In this document: piece after piece, positions 26,436 through 34,669 of the stretch | How positions within the stretch are numbered: position 1 is the stretch's first letter | How the letters are laid out: the number at the start of each line of letters is the position of its first letter | Assembly: GCF_030285625.1 (NCBI RefSeq) | Contig: NZ_CP127294.1 | Coordinates: 3,668,001 to 3,732,000 of the forward strand | DNA length: 64,000 bases | Direction of reading: 5' to 3' | DNA from: Amycolatopsis sp. 2-15 | Lineage (GTDB): Bacteria > Actinomycetota > Actinomycetes > Mycobacteriales > Pseudonocardiaceae | Program-made: the position numbers and the translations under genes | The notes under the pieces: generated by a model | Told to the model about the DNA's origin: nothing | Databases searched by the model: none | Seen by the model: only the letters and a program-made list of their open reading frames with translations

Positions 26436-26551
26436 TTCGTACCCCGATTCGCTGACAGCCGCCGATTCTGCGGCATGACGGGGGTCTTGCGGCAAGCCCC
26501 GGGGTGCGCTATAGCTTGAGAGTGGGAGACGTCCAGTGTGGACGGATCCGC

Positions 26552-27310
26552 TCACGCCACCCGGACCTCGACACCGGCTTGGCGAAACCGGTCCAGTGCT
26601 TCCGAAGGCGCCTCGGCGTCGGTGACCAGCACGTCCACGTCCGCCATCCCGCACACGGTCGCCAAAGCGGTGCGCGAGAACTTGGCGCTCTCGGCAATCA
26701 GCACCGTGCGCCGCGAAGACCGCTTCGCAGCGCGCTTCACCGCGGCGTCCTGCAAGTCGTGGGCCGTCACCCCGTCGTCGGGCGACAGGCCGCAGCACGT
26801 GAGCACGAACGTGTCGAACCGCAGCGCGGCGAGCGCGGCCTCGGCGATCGGGCCGACCATCGAGCCCTCGCCGAAACGGGTGGTTCCGCCGGGCAGCAGC
26901 AGGTTCACCGACGAGCCGGCCGCCAGTACCGTCGCGCTCGGCAGCGCGAGCGGCATCACGGTCAGGCGCCGGCCGGCAAGGACGCGGGCGACCGCGAGCC
27001 CGCTCGTGCCGCTGTCGACGACCACGGCCTCGCCGTCGCGCACCAGGCCGCCCACCACGGCCGCGATCCGATCCTTCGCCGCCGCGGACTCCACCTCGCG
27101 CAGCGTGAACGGCAGCTCCTCGCCGCGCATCAGCAGGCTCACCGCGCCACCTCGCACGCGGCGCAGCGTGCCCTGCTCGGCCAGCGAGTCGAGGTCGCGC
27201 CGGATGGTCACCTCCGACGTGTCCAGCTCGCCGGCCAATTCGCCGACATCGACGCGGCCGTCGCGCCGGAGCCGCTCGAGGATGCGTTCGTGCCGCGGGT
27301 TGCCTCGCAT
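26552..27310 (-). CDS. DeoR/GlpR-family transcriptional regulator
   Basis: The protein has 252 residues. The HTH (residues 6-60) contains HERILERLRRDGRVDVGELA and the family signature TSEVTIRRDLDSLAEQG. The C-terminal DeoR sensor domain has GEAVVVDSGTSGLAVARVL and FVLTCCGLSPDDGVTAHD, which in the family bind sugar phosphates. It is divergent from the TetR gene, and may control the monooxygenase downstream. Confidence 0.92.
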   Translation of the reverse strand: MRGNPRHERILERLRRDGRVDVGELAGELDTSEVTIRRDLDSLAEQGTLRRVRGGAVSLLMRGEELPFTLREVESAAAKDRIAAVVGGLVRDGEAVVVDSGTSGLAVARVLAGRRLTVMPLALPSATVLAAGSSVNLLLPGGTTRFGEGSMVGPIAEAALAALRFDTFVLTCCGLSPDDGVTAHDLQDAAVKRAAKRSSRRTVLIAESAKFSRTALATVCGMADVDVLVTDAEAPSEALDRFRQAGVEVRVA

Positions 27311-27361
27311 GACTGCCGAACTTACCTCCCTTTCGTTCGAAAGGCCTGAGCGTCTGTGGTG

Positions 27362-27406
27362 ACGAACATGTTCGTTACGATCTTGTTCGGAACGAACATG
27401 TTCGTT
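27362..27406 (+). promoter_or_regulatory. two palindromic operators in front of the TetR/Tet(X)-like operon
   Basis: ACGAACATGTTCGT (27362-27375) and AACGAACATGTTCGTT (27391-27406) are perfect palindromes whose centres are exactly 30 bp apart, close to three helical turns. A half site TTGTTCG lies between. They end 11 bases before the TetR start, so autorepression is expected. Confidence 0.75.
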
Positions 27407-27417
27407 ATCATGAAGTC

Positions 27418-28080
27418 ATGACCGCACCACGCAGCCGCCGGGAACGTCCGGCCAAGCCGGCCCTGACCAGGGCCGGGATCATCACCGCCGCGCTTGCGAT
27501 CCTGCGGGCCGAGGGTCTGTCCCGGCTGACGATGCGCCGGCTCGCGCATGAGCTCGACACCGGAGCGGCGTCGCTGTACGTCTACGTCCGCAACACCGTG
27601 GAGCTCCACGCGGCGGTGCTCGACGAGCTGCTCGCCGAAGTGGAGCCGGCTCCCGCGGCCGGGACGTGGGCGGAGCGGCTCGAAGCGGTGCTCGGCTCGT
27701 ACACGGTGGTGCTGTTCCGCTATCCCGGGCTGGCGCAGTCGGCGCTCGTGGCTCGCCCTCGCGGGGACAACTACCTGCGGCTGGTGGACACGCTGCTCGC
27801 GTTGCTGGCCGAGGGCGAGGTGCCGGGCGAGCAGGCGGCGTGGGGCGTCGACCTCCTGCTCCAGCTGGCCACGGCGACCGCGGCCGAACACGCCGACGAG
27901 CGCCCCGAGGACCGCGACGAATGGCAGGCCCTGGCGGCCGTCATCCACGACGCGTCACCCGAGAAGTACCCACACCTGGCCGCGGCCGGGTCCGACTTGC
28001 TGTCCGGCGCGCCCGGGCAGCGGCTGTCCTGGGCGTTCCGCGCGCTGATCGCCGGAATCGCCGCGACCCCACGAACCTGA
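27418..28080 (+). CDS. TetR-family transcriptional regulator
   Basis: The protein has 220 residues. The N-terminal HTH is RAGIITAALAILRAEGLSRL, then TMRRLAHELDTGAASLYVYVRN, the TetR signature. The C-terminal part matches the TetR_C_1 type (SYTVVLFRYPGLAQSALV), the class of tetracycline repressors. It is followed 12 bases later by a Tet(X)-like monooxygenase with GAGGGAGAAAG before its start, forming one operon controlled by the palindromes upstream. Confidence 0.93.
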   Translation: MTAPRSRRERPAKPALTRAGIITAALAILRAEGLSRLTMRRLAHELDTGAASLYVYVRNTVELHAAVLDELLAEVEPAPAAGTWAERLEAVLGSYTVVLFRYPGLAQSALVARPRGDNYLRLVDTLLALLAEGEVPGEQAAWGVDLLLQLATATAAEHADERPEDRDEWQALAAVIHDASPEKYPHLAAAGSDLLSGAPGQRLSWAFRALIAGIAATPRT

Positions 28081-28092
28081 GGGAGAAAGACC

Positions 28093-29190
28093 ATGAAGAT
28101 CACCATCGTCGGAGCCGGCCTCGGCGGGCTGACCCTCGCGTCCGTGCTCCATCGCAACGGCGTCGAGGCCACCGTGCTGGACCTCGACGCGTCGGCCTCG
28201 GCCCGGGTACAGGGCGGAATGCTCGACATCCACGAGGAAACCGGTCAGGCCGCGCTGCGGGCGGCCGGCCTGTACGAAGAGTTCCTGCCGCTGATCCATC
28301 GCGGCGGGGAGGCCATGCGCGTGCTGGACCGGCACGCGGTGGTGCGAATGTCCGAAGAGGACGATGGCCGGGGCGCCCGGCCGGAGGTCGAGCGCGGCGC
28401 GTTGCGCGATCTGCTGCTCTCGTCGCTGCCGGAGGGAACCGTCCGGTGGGGCGCCAAGGTCGGTTCGGCCCGCTCGCTGGGCGATGGCCGGCACGAGGTG
28501 ACGTTGGCGGACGGTTCGGCGCTGGAGACGGACGTGCTCGTCGGGGCCGACGGGGCCTGGTCCCGGATCCGGCCGCTCGTCTCGGCCGAGGTGCCCGCGT
28601 ACACCGGGATTTCGTTCGTGGAGCTGGATTTGCTGGACGTCGCCGCCCGGCATCCGGAAAGTGCGGCACTCATCGGCGGGGGCATGTTCTTCGCGCTCGG
28701 GCCGGAGCGGGGCATCCTGGCGCACCGCGAGCCGGACGGCAGCGTGCACCTGTACGTCGCCCTGCAGGTTCCCGAAGGCTCGTTCGATCCGGGCGACCCG
28801 GCGGCGCTCGCGCGGGAATTCGCCGGCTGGGCCCCGGAACTGCGGGCGTTGATCGCGTCGGTGGACAGCGAGCCGGTCGCGCGGCCCATCCACGCGCTGC
28901 CGGTGGGCCACGAGTGGGAGCGCGTGCCCGGGGTGACCCTGATCGGCGACGCGGCGCACGTGATGTCGCCCTTCGCCGGTGAAGGCGCGAACCTCGCGAT
29001 GATCGACGGTGCCGAGCTGGCCTTGGCCGTCGTCGAGTCAGGTGGTGACGTCGAGGCCGCCCTTGCCCGATACGAGAAGGCGATGTTCCCGCGTAGCGAG
29101 GAGGCCGCGCGGGGTTCGGCGGAGAACCTGGTGACGATGTTCGCCGCGGACACGCCCGACGGTCTGCTCGCGGTGTTCGAAGGCCACTGA
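28093..29190 (+). CDS. Tet(X)-like FAD-dependent monooxygenase
   Basis: The protein has 365 residues. FAD-binding GAGLGGLTLASVLHRNGV (residues 7-24) is followed by QGGMLDIHEETGQAALRAAG, which aligns closely with the GGTLDLH-GSGQ segment of Tet(X). VGADGAWSRIRPLV and GDAAHVMSPFAGEGANLAMID complete the flavin sites. Tet(X) hydroxylates and inactivates tetracyclines; chromosomal relatives act on other polyketides or phenolics, so the substrate is open. Pairing with a TetR of the tetracycline-repressor class fits inducible detoxification. The C-terminal helix (ALARYEKAMFPRSEEAARGS) is kept. Confidence 0.88.
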   Translation: MKITIVGAGLGGLTLASVLHRNGVEATVLDLDASASARVQGGMLDIHEETGQAALRAAGLYEEFLPLIHRGGEAMRVLDRHAVVRMSEEDDGRGARPEVERGALRDLLLSSLPEGTVRWGAKVGSARSLGDGRHEVTLADGSALETDVLVGADGAWSRIRPLVSAEVPAYTGISFVELDLLDVAARHPESAALIGGGMFFALGPERGILAHREPDGSVHLYVALQVPEGSFDPGDPAALAREFAGWAPELRALIASVDSEPVARPIHALPVGHEWERVPGVTLIGDAAHVMSPFAGEGANLAMIDGAELALAVVESGGDVEAALARYEKAMFPRSEEAARGSAENLVTMFAADTPDGLLAVFEGH

Positions 29191-29260
29191 AACGCCGTCG
29201 ACCGGGACCGTGGAGATCGTTACGCTCGGGGGCTCGTCCGACCCGGGGGGATGATCTGGC

Positions 29261-30454
29261 GTGCGGAGCCGTGGCGGGGCGGTGCTGCTGGTGGCCCTGG
29301 TGGTCGACTCGGTGGGCAACGGGTTGTTCCAGCCGCTGTCGGTGTTGTTCTTCGCGAAACTGACCACGGTGCCGTTGGCGCTGATCGGCGTGCTGCTCAG
29401 CGCGGCGAACGCGCTGACGCTGCCGGTGCCGCTGATCGCCGGGCGGCTGGCCGACCGGATGGGTCCGTGGGTGCTGGTGGTCGCCGCACAGGGGGCGCAG
29501 GGGATCGGGTTTCTGCTGTTCACGCGCGTGACCGGGCCCGCGGGGATCTTCCTCACCGCCGCGCTCGTGGCGGTCGGGGTACGGTTCTTCTGGTCGTCGG
29601 TGTTCACGGCGGTGGCGGATTTCGTCGACGGCAGCGAGAAACCGCGGAGCAAGGACTCCTGGTTCGCGTGGATGAACGTCACGCGCACGGCCGGGCTGGC
29701 CATCGGCGGCCTGATCACCGGTGTTGTGGTCACGATCGGCACCCCGGCCGCGTATCGCGCGCTCGCGTATGGCTCGGCGCCCTGTTTTCTCTGCGCGGGC
29801 GTGGCGATCGCGGCGCGCGTGCGGGCGCCGCGGCGTGCGGAAAGTGACGCCGGTGGGTACCGGGGGATGCTGCGGGCGCGGCCGTTCCTGGCCTTCACGG
29901 GGCTGAACGCGGTGTTCGCGTTGACGAGCATGATGCTGGCGCTCGGGCTGCCGGTGTTCGTGACCGTGGGGCTGCACGGTCCGCCGTGGCTCGCGCCCGC
30001 GATGCTGGTGGGCAACACCGTGCTGCTCACGGTCCTCACCGCGCCGGCCGTGCGGCTGGTGTCGCCGCTGCGCAGGACGCGTGTGCTGATGGCCTCGGCG
30101 GTGCTGTGGGCGGCGTGGTGCCTGGCCTTCGCGCTGCTGGTGCCGGGGCAGCTCGGCTGGGTGGTGCCGGTGCTGCTGGGCGCGACGTTCCTGTTCACCG
30201 CGGCCGAGGCTGTGCACGGGCCGGTGTCGCAGTCGCTGGCCACGGAGCTGTCGCCGCCGGGCGCGCGAGGACGTTACCTGGCGGTGTTCCAGTACTCGTT
30301 CACGGTCGCGAGCCTGGTGGCGCCGGCGTTTTTCACCACGTTGTTCGAGGTTGGGTACTGGCTGCCGTGGCTGGTCCTGGGCGTGGTGAACGTGTTCGCA
30401 GCGCTGGCCGTGCGGTGGCTGGAGCGCGTGATCCCCGTCGCGGCTACGACTTAA
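29261..30454 (+). CDS. MFS transporter
   Basis: This 397-residue major facilitator protein has about 12 hydrophobic segments. GRLADRMGPW after the second helix is the motif A region, and the sequence resembles drug-efflux-type members. The GTG at 29261 starts just before the first helix (GGAVLLVALVVDSVGNGLF). It lies 70 bases after the Tet(X)-like gene on the same strand, so it may extend that detoxification operon as an exporter. Substrate not deducible. Confidence 0.9.
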   Translation: MRSRGGAVLLVALVVDSVGNGLFQPLSVLFFAKLTTVPLALIGVLLSAANALTLPVPLIAGRLADRMGPWVLVVAAQGAQGIGFLLFTRVTGPAGIFLTAALVAVGVRFFWSSVFTAVADFVDGSEKPRSKDSWFAWMNVTRTAGLAIGGLITGVVVTIGTPAAYRALAYGSAPCFLCAGVAIAARVRAPRRAESDAGGYRGMLRARPFLAFTGLNAVFALTSMMLALGLPVFVTVGLHGPPWLAPAMLVGNTVLLTVLTAPAVRLVSPLRRTRVLMASAVLWAAWCLAFALLVPGQLGWVVPVLLGATFLFTAAEAVHGPVSQSLATELSPPGARGRYLAVFQYSFTVASLVAPAFFTTLFEVGYWLPWLVLGVVNVFAALAVRWLERVIPVAATT

Positions 30455-30560
30455 GGATTACGCGGGTCGAGCCGTCGAGCCGATTCGGGCCGGCGGCGCG
30501 CGCTCTCATACTGGACCCATCGAGTCCGAAGTGGACCGACGAGAACCAGGGAGAGGACCG

Positions 30561-30821
30561 ATGACCATCCCCACCGCGCTGGCCGCCGCCGCCCAGGACG
30601 GCCCCCACGCCGCGAACATCGCCGTCGTCGTCGGGATCATCGCGTTGATCCTGATCCCGGTGGTGTTTTTCCTCGCCGCGCTGATCAGCGTGCTCGGCAG
30701 CCCGCTGACCGGCGGGATGAAGCTGGTGTGGGTCGTGTTCGCGTTCTGCGCGCCGTTCCTGGGGCCGCTGCTGTGGTTCCTGGTGGGGCGGCGCAGCGCC
30801 GAGGCCGCGGCGTATCGCTGA
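30561..30821 (+). CDS. small PLDc_N-type membrane protein
   Basis: The protein has 86 residues and two hydrophobic helices (about 20-45 and 52-75). The second helix ends LGPLLWFLVGRRSAE, the hallmark of the phospholipase D nuclease N-terminal (PLDc_N) membrane module, which occurs alone in many actinomycetes. The start is preceded by AGGGAGAGGA. Function unknown; probably a membrane regulator. A bidirectional hairpin follows. Confidence 0.8.
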   Translation: MTIPTALAAAAQDGPHAANIAVVVGIIALILIPVVFFLAALISVLGSPLTGGMKLVWVVFAFCAPFLGPLLWFLVGRRSAEAAAYR

Positions 30822-30837
30822 GTACATTGTGGACGGC

Positions 30838-30871
30838 AGCGGCGGACGGGTCCCTGGACCCGTCCGCCGCT
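30838..30871. terminator. bidirectional terminator between convergent genes
   Basis: AGCGGCGGACGGGTCC and GGACCCGTCCGCCGCT form a perfect 16-bp stem with only CT between them. It lies 16 bases after the PLDc_N gene and 4 bases after the LPMO gene (opposite strand), so it can serve both. Confidence 0.8.
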
Positions 30872-30875
30872 TTCG

Positions 30876-31394
30876 TCAGCTCACCTGCAGGTCGACGCAG
30901 GAGTAGAACGCGTTGGTCGTGTCGGCGATGTTCCAGATGGCCAGCACGGTCTGGTGGCCCGTGCGGTTGCCCAGGTTCACCGAGTGCGACACGGTGGCCG
31001 GCGGCACCTGGTTGTTGCCGCTGAAGCTCGCGACGCGTGTGTTGCCGATGTAGTACTCGTACGTGCTGGTCTTGTGCCGGGCGGTGAACGTCCAGTCGAA
31101 CGTGACCGTGCGGCCGGTCGCGGTGGCGCGCCAGGGCTTGCTGTTGTCGTTGAGCTCGGCGAAGCGCGCGACGCCGCCGTTGCAGGTGCGCTGGCCCTTC
31201 GGGCCTTCCACGCTCTGCGGTTCCCACTTGATGTCGCCGCAGGACACGATGTTCTGCGCGCATTGCGCCTGCCGGCTCGCGGGCGCGTTGACGTAGCCGT
31301 GGGCGCTGGCCGTGCCCACGGGCCCGACCAGCACGATCACGGGGGCGATCGCCGCACCGGCGAGGGCGGCCACGAGCTTGCGGTTCGTTTTCAT
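30876..31394 (-). CDS. secreted AA10 lytic polysaccharide monooxygenase
   Basis: The protein has 172 residues. A signal peptide (1-31, ending TASA) would leave His32 as the new N-terminus (HGYVNAPASRQ). With the His in NRTGHQTVLAIWNIAD it forms the copper histidine brace of AA10 enzymes, which cut chitin or cellulose oxidatively. Cys pairs (CAQNIVSCGD; YSCVDLQV) suggest disulfides. No separate carbohydrate-binding module is attached, so this is a minimal single-domain form. A DasR-type site on its promoter points to chitin as substrate. Confidence 0.93.
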   Translation of the reverse strand: MKTNRKLVAALAGAAIAPVIVLVGPVGTASAHGYVNAPASRQAQCAQNIVSCGDIKWEPQSVEGPKGQRTCNGGVARFAELNDNSKPWRATATGRTVTFDWTFTARHKTSTYEYYIGNTRVASFSGNNQVPPATVSHSVNLGNRTGHQTVLAIWNIADTTNAFYSCVDLQVS

Positions 31395-31496
31395 ACCGGG
31401 CTCCTTCGACAGCGGTGCCCGCTCCCACGGATGGCCTTGAACGGGCGCGATCGAGCCGCCGCGTGGGAGGTGCGCGGGCGGGGAGAGGGGAGCATG

Positions 31497-31534
31497 TGGT
31501 CTAGACCATACAGGAAAACGGTCTTTTCGGTCAA
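31497..31534 (-). promoter_or_regulatory. LPMO promoter overlapped by a DasR-type operator
   Basis: On the minus strand TTGACC (31529-31534), an 18-base spacer and TATGGT (31505-31510) form the promoter. The perfect palindrome TGGTCTAGACCA (31497-31508), the known core of DasR sites in Streptomyces chitin genes, covers the -10. GlcNAc-phosphate-responsive repression is therefore expected. Confidence 0.75.
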
Positions 31535-31577
31535 GAGGTGCAACTTCTGGAGTAATCGGACGACCCTCGCCGGCTAG

Positions 31578-31592
31578 TGCATACTGTATGCA
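31578..31592 (+). promoter_or_regulatory. palindromic operator before the aldehyde dehydrogenase gene
   Basis: TGCATACTGTATGCA is a perfect 7-1-7 inverted repeat. CATACT within it, preceded by TG, could act as an extended -10, so a repressor here would block transcription. The regulator is not identified; GntR and TetR members use sites of this form. Confidence 0.5.
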
Positions 31593-31653
31593 GTTTGGTA
31601 GCCTGGGCGCGTCCGACCGCTTCGTTTCGTCGAACACGGAGGCTCTCGCCGCG

Positions 31654-33015
31654 ATGTACACCGTCACCGACCCGGCCACGGGTGAACTGATCGAGCAGAT
31701 CGAGAACTCCACCGACCAGGAGGTGCGCGACGCGATCGCCCGCGTCCACCGCGGTTACCTGTCCTGGCGGGAACGCCCGGTCGCCGAACGCGCCGAGATC
31801 GTCGCGCGCGCGGGTGAGCTGTTCGCCGAACGGTCCGACGAGCTCGCCGCCATCATGACCCTCGAGATGGGCAAGCGCATCAACGAAGGCCGCGGCGAGG
31901 TCGGCATCGTCGTCGACATCTTCTCCTACTACGCCGAACACGGCCCGTCCCTCATCGCCGACGAGCCGTTGAAGATTCGTGGCGGCGACGCCGTGATCCG
32001 CAAGGAGCCGATCGGCGCCCTGCTCGGCGTGATGCCGTGGAACTTCCCCATGTACCAGGTCGCGCGCTTCGTCGCCCCGAACCTGGTGCTGGGCAACACC
32101 ATTCTCCTCAAGCACGCGTCCATCTGCCCCCGCTCGGCCGTCGCGATCGAGCAGGTCCTGCGCGACGCCGGCGTGCCGGAGGACGCGTACGTCAACGTCT
32201 TCGCCTCGTCACGTCAGGTCCCGTCGATCCTCGCGGACCCGCGCATCGTCGGCGTTTCGCTCACGGGCAGCGAACAGGCCGGCATCTCGGTGGCCGCCGA
32301 GGCGGGCCGCAACCTCAAGCGCTGCGTCCTCGAACTGGGCGGCTCGGACCCGCTGATCGTCCTGGACACCGACGACCTGGACGCCACGGTTGAAGCTGTC
32401 GCCACCGCCCGCCTGCGCAACTGCGGCCAGTCCTGCAACGCACCCAAGCGGATCATCGTGGTGGGCGACCTGTACGACCCGTTCGTCGAGAAACTGACCG
32501 CGCGCGTGGCATCTTTTTATCTGCCCGGCGACCCTTCCGACCCGTCGACGAAGCTCCCGCCCCTGGCCTCCGTGTCCGCCGCCGACGAGGTCTTCGAACA
32601 GGTGGAGACCGCCGTCCGCCAGGGCGCGGTCCTGCGAACGGGCGGCCGCCGCGTGGAAGGCCCGGGTGCGTACCTTTCGGCCACGGTGCTCACGGACGTG
32701 ACTCCGGAAATGGACGCCTACCGCGACGAGATCTTCGGGCCGGTGTTCCTGCTGTTCCCGGCCGCTTCCGATGAGGAGGCCATCTCCATCGCCAACGACT
32801 CCCCGTTCGGCCTGGGCGCCAGCGTCTTCGGCACGGACCCCGCCCGCATGCGCGCGGTCGCGGACCGGATCGAGTCGGGGATGGTGTATTTCAACAAGTC
32901 GGGCGGCTCGCAGGCGGATCTGCCGTTCGGCGGGATCAAGCGCTCGGGGATGGGCCGGGAGCTGGGTCCGTTGGGGATTGAGGAGTTCATGAACAAGAAA
33001 TCTATACGCCTCTGA
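31654..33015 (+). CDS. NAD-dependent aldehyde dehydrogenase (succinate-semialdehyde type), 3' end replaced by an integrated element
   Basis: The protein has 453 residues with all ALDH landmarks: MPWNFPMYQ, SLTGSEQAG (cofactor), LELGGSDP (catalytic Glu) and NCGQSCNAPK (catalytic Cys), ending PFGGIKRSGMGRELGP and EEFMNKKSIRL. I take the ATG of MYTVTDPATGEL as start. The last codons, after the 16-bp att core, use TCT, ATA and CTC, codons rare in the surrounding genes, and belong to the AICE; the original AAG-TCG-ATC-CGG-TTG end is at 44868-44885. The encoded C-terminus is the same, so the enzyme should stay functional. Confidence 0.92.
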   Translation: MYTVTDPATGELIEQIENSTDQEVRDAIARVHRGYLSWRERPVAERAEIVARAGELFAERSDELAAIMTLEMGKRINEGRGEVGIVVDIFSYYAEHGPSLIADEPLKIRGGDAVIRKEPIGALLGVMPWNFPMYQVARFVAPNLVLGNTILLKHASICPRSAVAIEQVLRDAGVPEDAYVNVFASSRQVPSILADPRIVGVSLTGSEQAGISVAAEAGRNLKRCVLELGGSDPLIVLDTDDLDATVEAVATARLRNCGQSCNAPKRIIVVGDLYDPFVEKLTARVASFYLPGDPSDPSTKLPPLASVSAADEVFEQVETAVRQGAVLRTGGRRVEGPGAYLSATVLTDVTPEMDAYRDEIFGPVFLLFPAASDEEAISIANDSPFGLGASVFGTDPARMRAVADRIESGMVYFNKSGGSQADLPFGGIKRSGMGRELGPLGIEEFMNKKSIRL

Positions 33016-33028
33016 CCTGCGGTTTTGC
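32984..33028 (+). other. attL: 16-bp core plus inverted arm site
   Basis: The core (32984-32999) lies inside the aldehyde dehydrogenase reading frame and contains the palindrome TTCATGAA. From 33007 to 33028 a 22-bp sequence starting CGCCTCTGACCTGCGG is repeated in inverted orientation near attR with one mismatch, a likely integrase or excisionase arm site. Confidence 0.8.
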
Positions 33029-33032
33029 CTTG

Positions 33033-34358
33033 TCAGGCGCCCTCGGGCCGTCGCTGGGCCGTCACGGATTCGGTGGCGGCCCGACGCGGCGCGAACACCT
33101 TGTCGGCGGCGGCCCGAGCGCGCTTGTGGCTCGACGGCACGAGGTGGGTGTAGATGCGGAGGGTGTAGCCGGGGTCGTGGTGGCCGAGGTACTCCGCGAC
33201 TTCCTTGATCGAGACGCCCTGTGCGAGCAGCGACGAGGCGTAGAAGTGCCGCATCGCGTGCATCCCGTCGCGCCGGTCCACGTAGTCCAGCCCGGCCGCA
33301 GAGAACGCGGACTTCCACTCGGTCTTGGTGAAGTTCGAGCCCTTGATGATGTGCCATACCGGCTTGTTCCGGTACTGGCGTGAACGCCGCAGAACCCGAC
33401 TGATCAGCAGCCGCACCGTCTCAGGACGCCCGCCGGGTTCGAGCCAGGGGAGCGTGAGCGGGACCGGCTCGTACATCGCCAGGTGGCCGTCGATGCCGTC
33501 GAGTACGCCCGCCCCGAGCGGGACCACACGCGTCTTGCCTCCCTTGGGCGGGGAGAACACCGGCACGCCGCCGATCCACCGGATCTGCCGCTGAACGTTG
33601 ACGATCATCTCGTCACGGTCGATGTCGTCCGGGCTGAAGCCGAAGATCTCCATCTGCCGAAGGCCGAGGCCGGCGCCGAGCGGAACGACCACGGTGTACT
33701 CCGGCGGCAGGGCGAGCTGAACCGCGTGCACACGTGACTCAGGCCAGGGGATCACCTTGCGCTGTGCCGGTTTCGGCCGCTTGATGCTCTTGGCGCGACA
33801 GGGGTTCGACCGGATCTTCTTATCGTCGGCCGCAGCCTGGAGTATCGCCGAGACCGTGTCGAAGAGGATCGCGCGGTAAGACGCCATGAGGCCCCGGCCG
33901 CCCTCCTTCTTCGGTCGCTCCAGCCAGTCGAGCCAATCGCGGATCGTGTCGGTCTTCTCGACCAACTTCAGCGGCTTGTCGCCGAGGAACGGGAATATCC
34001 CGGTCTTCAGGTGGCTGTTGACCGTCTGGCGAGTACCGGCGTCCGCAGACTGTCCCTTCTGCCATTGCGCGGTGTACTCGCGGAACTTCTCGTCGCCGGA
34101 CTCCGGTGCGATGTACTCTCCGGTCAGCACGTCGTGCTGCATCTTGGTCAGGAAAGCGCGGGCCCGCGTCAACTCCTTGTCCGGAAAGGACTTGGAACGT
34201 TCGTTGCCCTCGGCATCGAAGTACCGGACCTTGTAGCGATCTCCTTTGCCGAAACGTTCAGTCTTCTCGCGGACCACGTGCCCTTTGGCGTTCAAGACCG
34301 GCTTGCCGTTCCCGTCCGTCTTCGGCCGCCACCAGCGGTCCTGTACGTGACCTTTCAT
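33033..34358 (-). CDS. int: tyrosine-family site-specific integrase
   Basis: This 441-residue recombinase would insert and excise the element. The catalytic domain shows Arg234 (GLRQMEIFG), His367-x-x-Arg370 (HAMRHFYASSL), His393 (LGHHDPGYT) and nucleophile Tyr403 (IYTHL). The SAM-like core-binding domain is near 85-180, and an AP2/arm-type N-terminus (1-80) precedes it. It ends five bases from the left arm site, the normal place in AICEs. The stop sits beside attL, so the gene is the left-most of the element. Confidence 0.95.
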   Translation of the reverse strand: MKGHVQDRWWRPKTDGNGKPVLNAKGHVVREKTERFGKGDRYKVRYFDAEGNERSKSFPDKELTRARAFLTKMQHDVLTGEYIAPESGDEKFREYTAQWQKGQSADAGTRQTVNSHLKTGIFPFLGDKPLKLVEKTDTIRDWLDWLERPKKEGGRGLMASYRAILFDTVSAILQAAADDKKIRSNPCRAKSIKRPKPAQRKVIPWPESRVHAVQLALPPEYTVVVPLGAGLGLRQMEIFGFSPDDIDRDEMIVNVQRQIRWIGGVPVFSPPKGGKTRVVPLGAGVLDGIDGHLAMYEPVPLTLPWLEPGGRPETVRLLISRVLRRSRQYRNKPVWHIIKGSNFTKTEWKSAFSAAGLDYVDRRDGMHAMRHFYASSLLAQGVSIKEVAEYLGHHDPGYTLRIYTHLVPSSHKRARAAADKVFAPRRAATESVTAQRRPEGA

Positions 34359-34385
34359 GCCACCTCCTCAGTTGTTGGCTGAACA

Positions 34386-34429
34386 CGGCTCCTCCCCACG
34401 CCTCACGGTCGAGACGCGGGGAGGAGCCG
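34386..34429 (-). terminator. hairpin between xis and int
   Basis: CGGCTCCTCCCC and GGGGAGGAGCCG form a perfect 12-bp stem with a 20-base interval. Placed after xis and 28 bases before the integrase start, it could attenuate integrase expression relative to the genes upstream. No T tract follows. Confidence 0.5.
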
Positions 34430-34442
34430 TCGCACGCGGCAG

Positions 34443-34655
34443 TTACGCGGCTTCTGTTGTTCCGTGCCGGGTTTCGAGCCATCGGCGCACCGTCTCCGGG
34501 CTGTACCGAACGTGTTTCCCGATCTTCATCCAGGACGGGCCGTAGCCCTTGAAACGCCAGTCCCGCAACGTCTTCGGCGGAATCCCGAGGAAGGCGGCCA
34601 ATTCGTCCGGCGACCACAGGCCTTCCACACTCACCACCGTGACTTGTGCGCTCAT
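34443..34655 (-). CDS. xis: excisionase-type helix-turn-helix protein
   Basis: This 70-residue protein of the MerR-like/HTH_17 excisionase group has LWSPDELAAFLGIPPKTLRD followed by the wing WRFKGYGPSWMKIGKHVRYS. It would bind attL/attR arms and direct the integrase to excision. The start at 34655 is preceded by GGGAGG. It lies between the initiator and integrase genes, as in pSAM2, and is too short to be anything else in this context. Confidence 0.88.
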   Translation of the reverse strand: MSAQVTVVSVEGLWSPDELAAFLGIPPKTLRDWRFKGYGPSWMKIGKHVRYSPETVRRWLETRHGTTEAA

Positions 34656-34669
34656 AGAACCTCCCTTCG

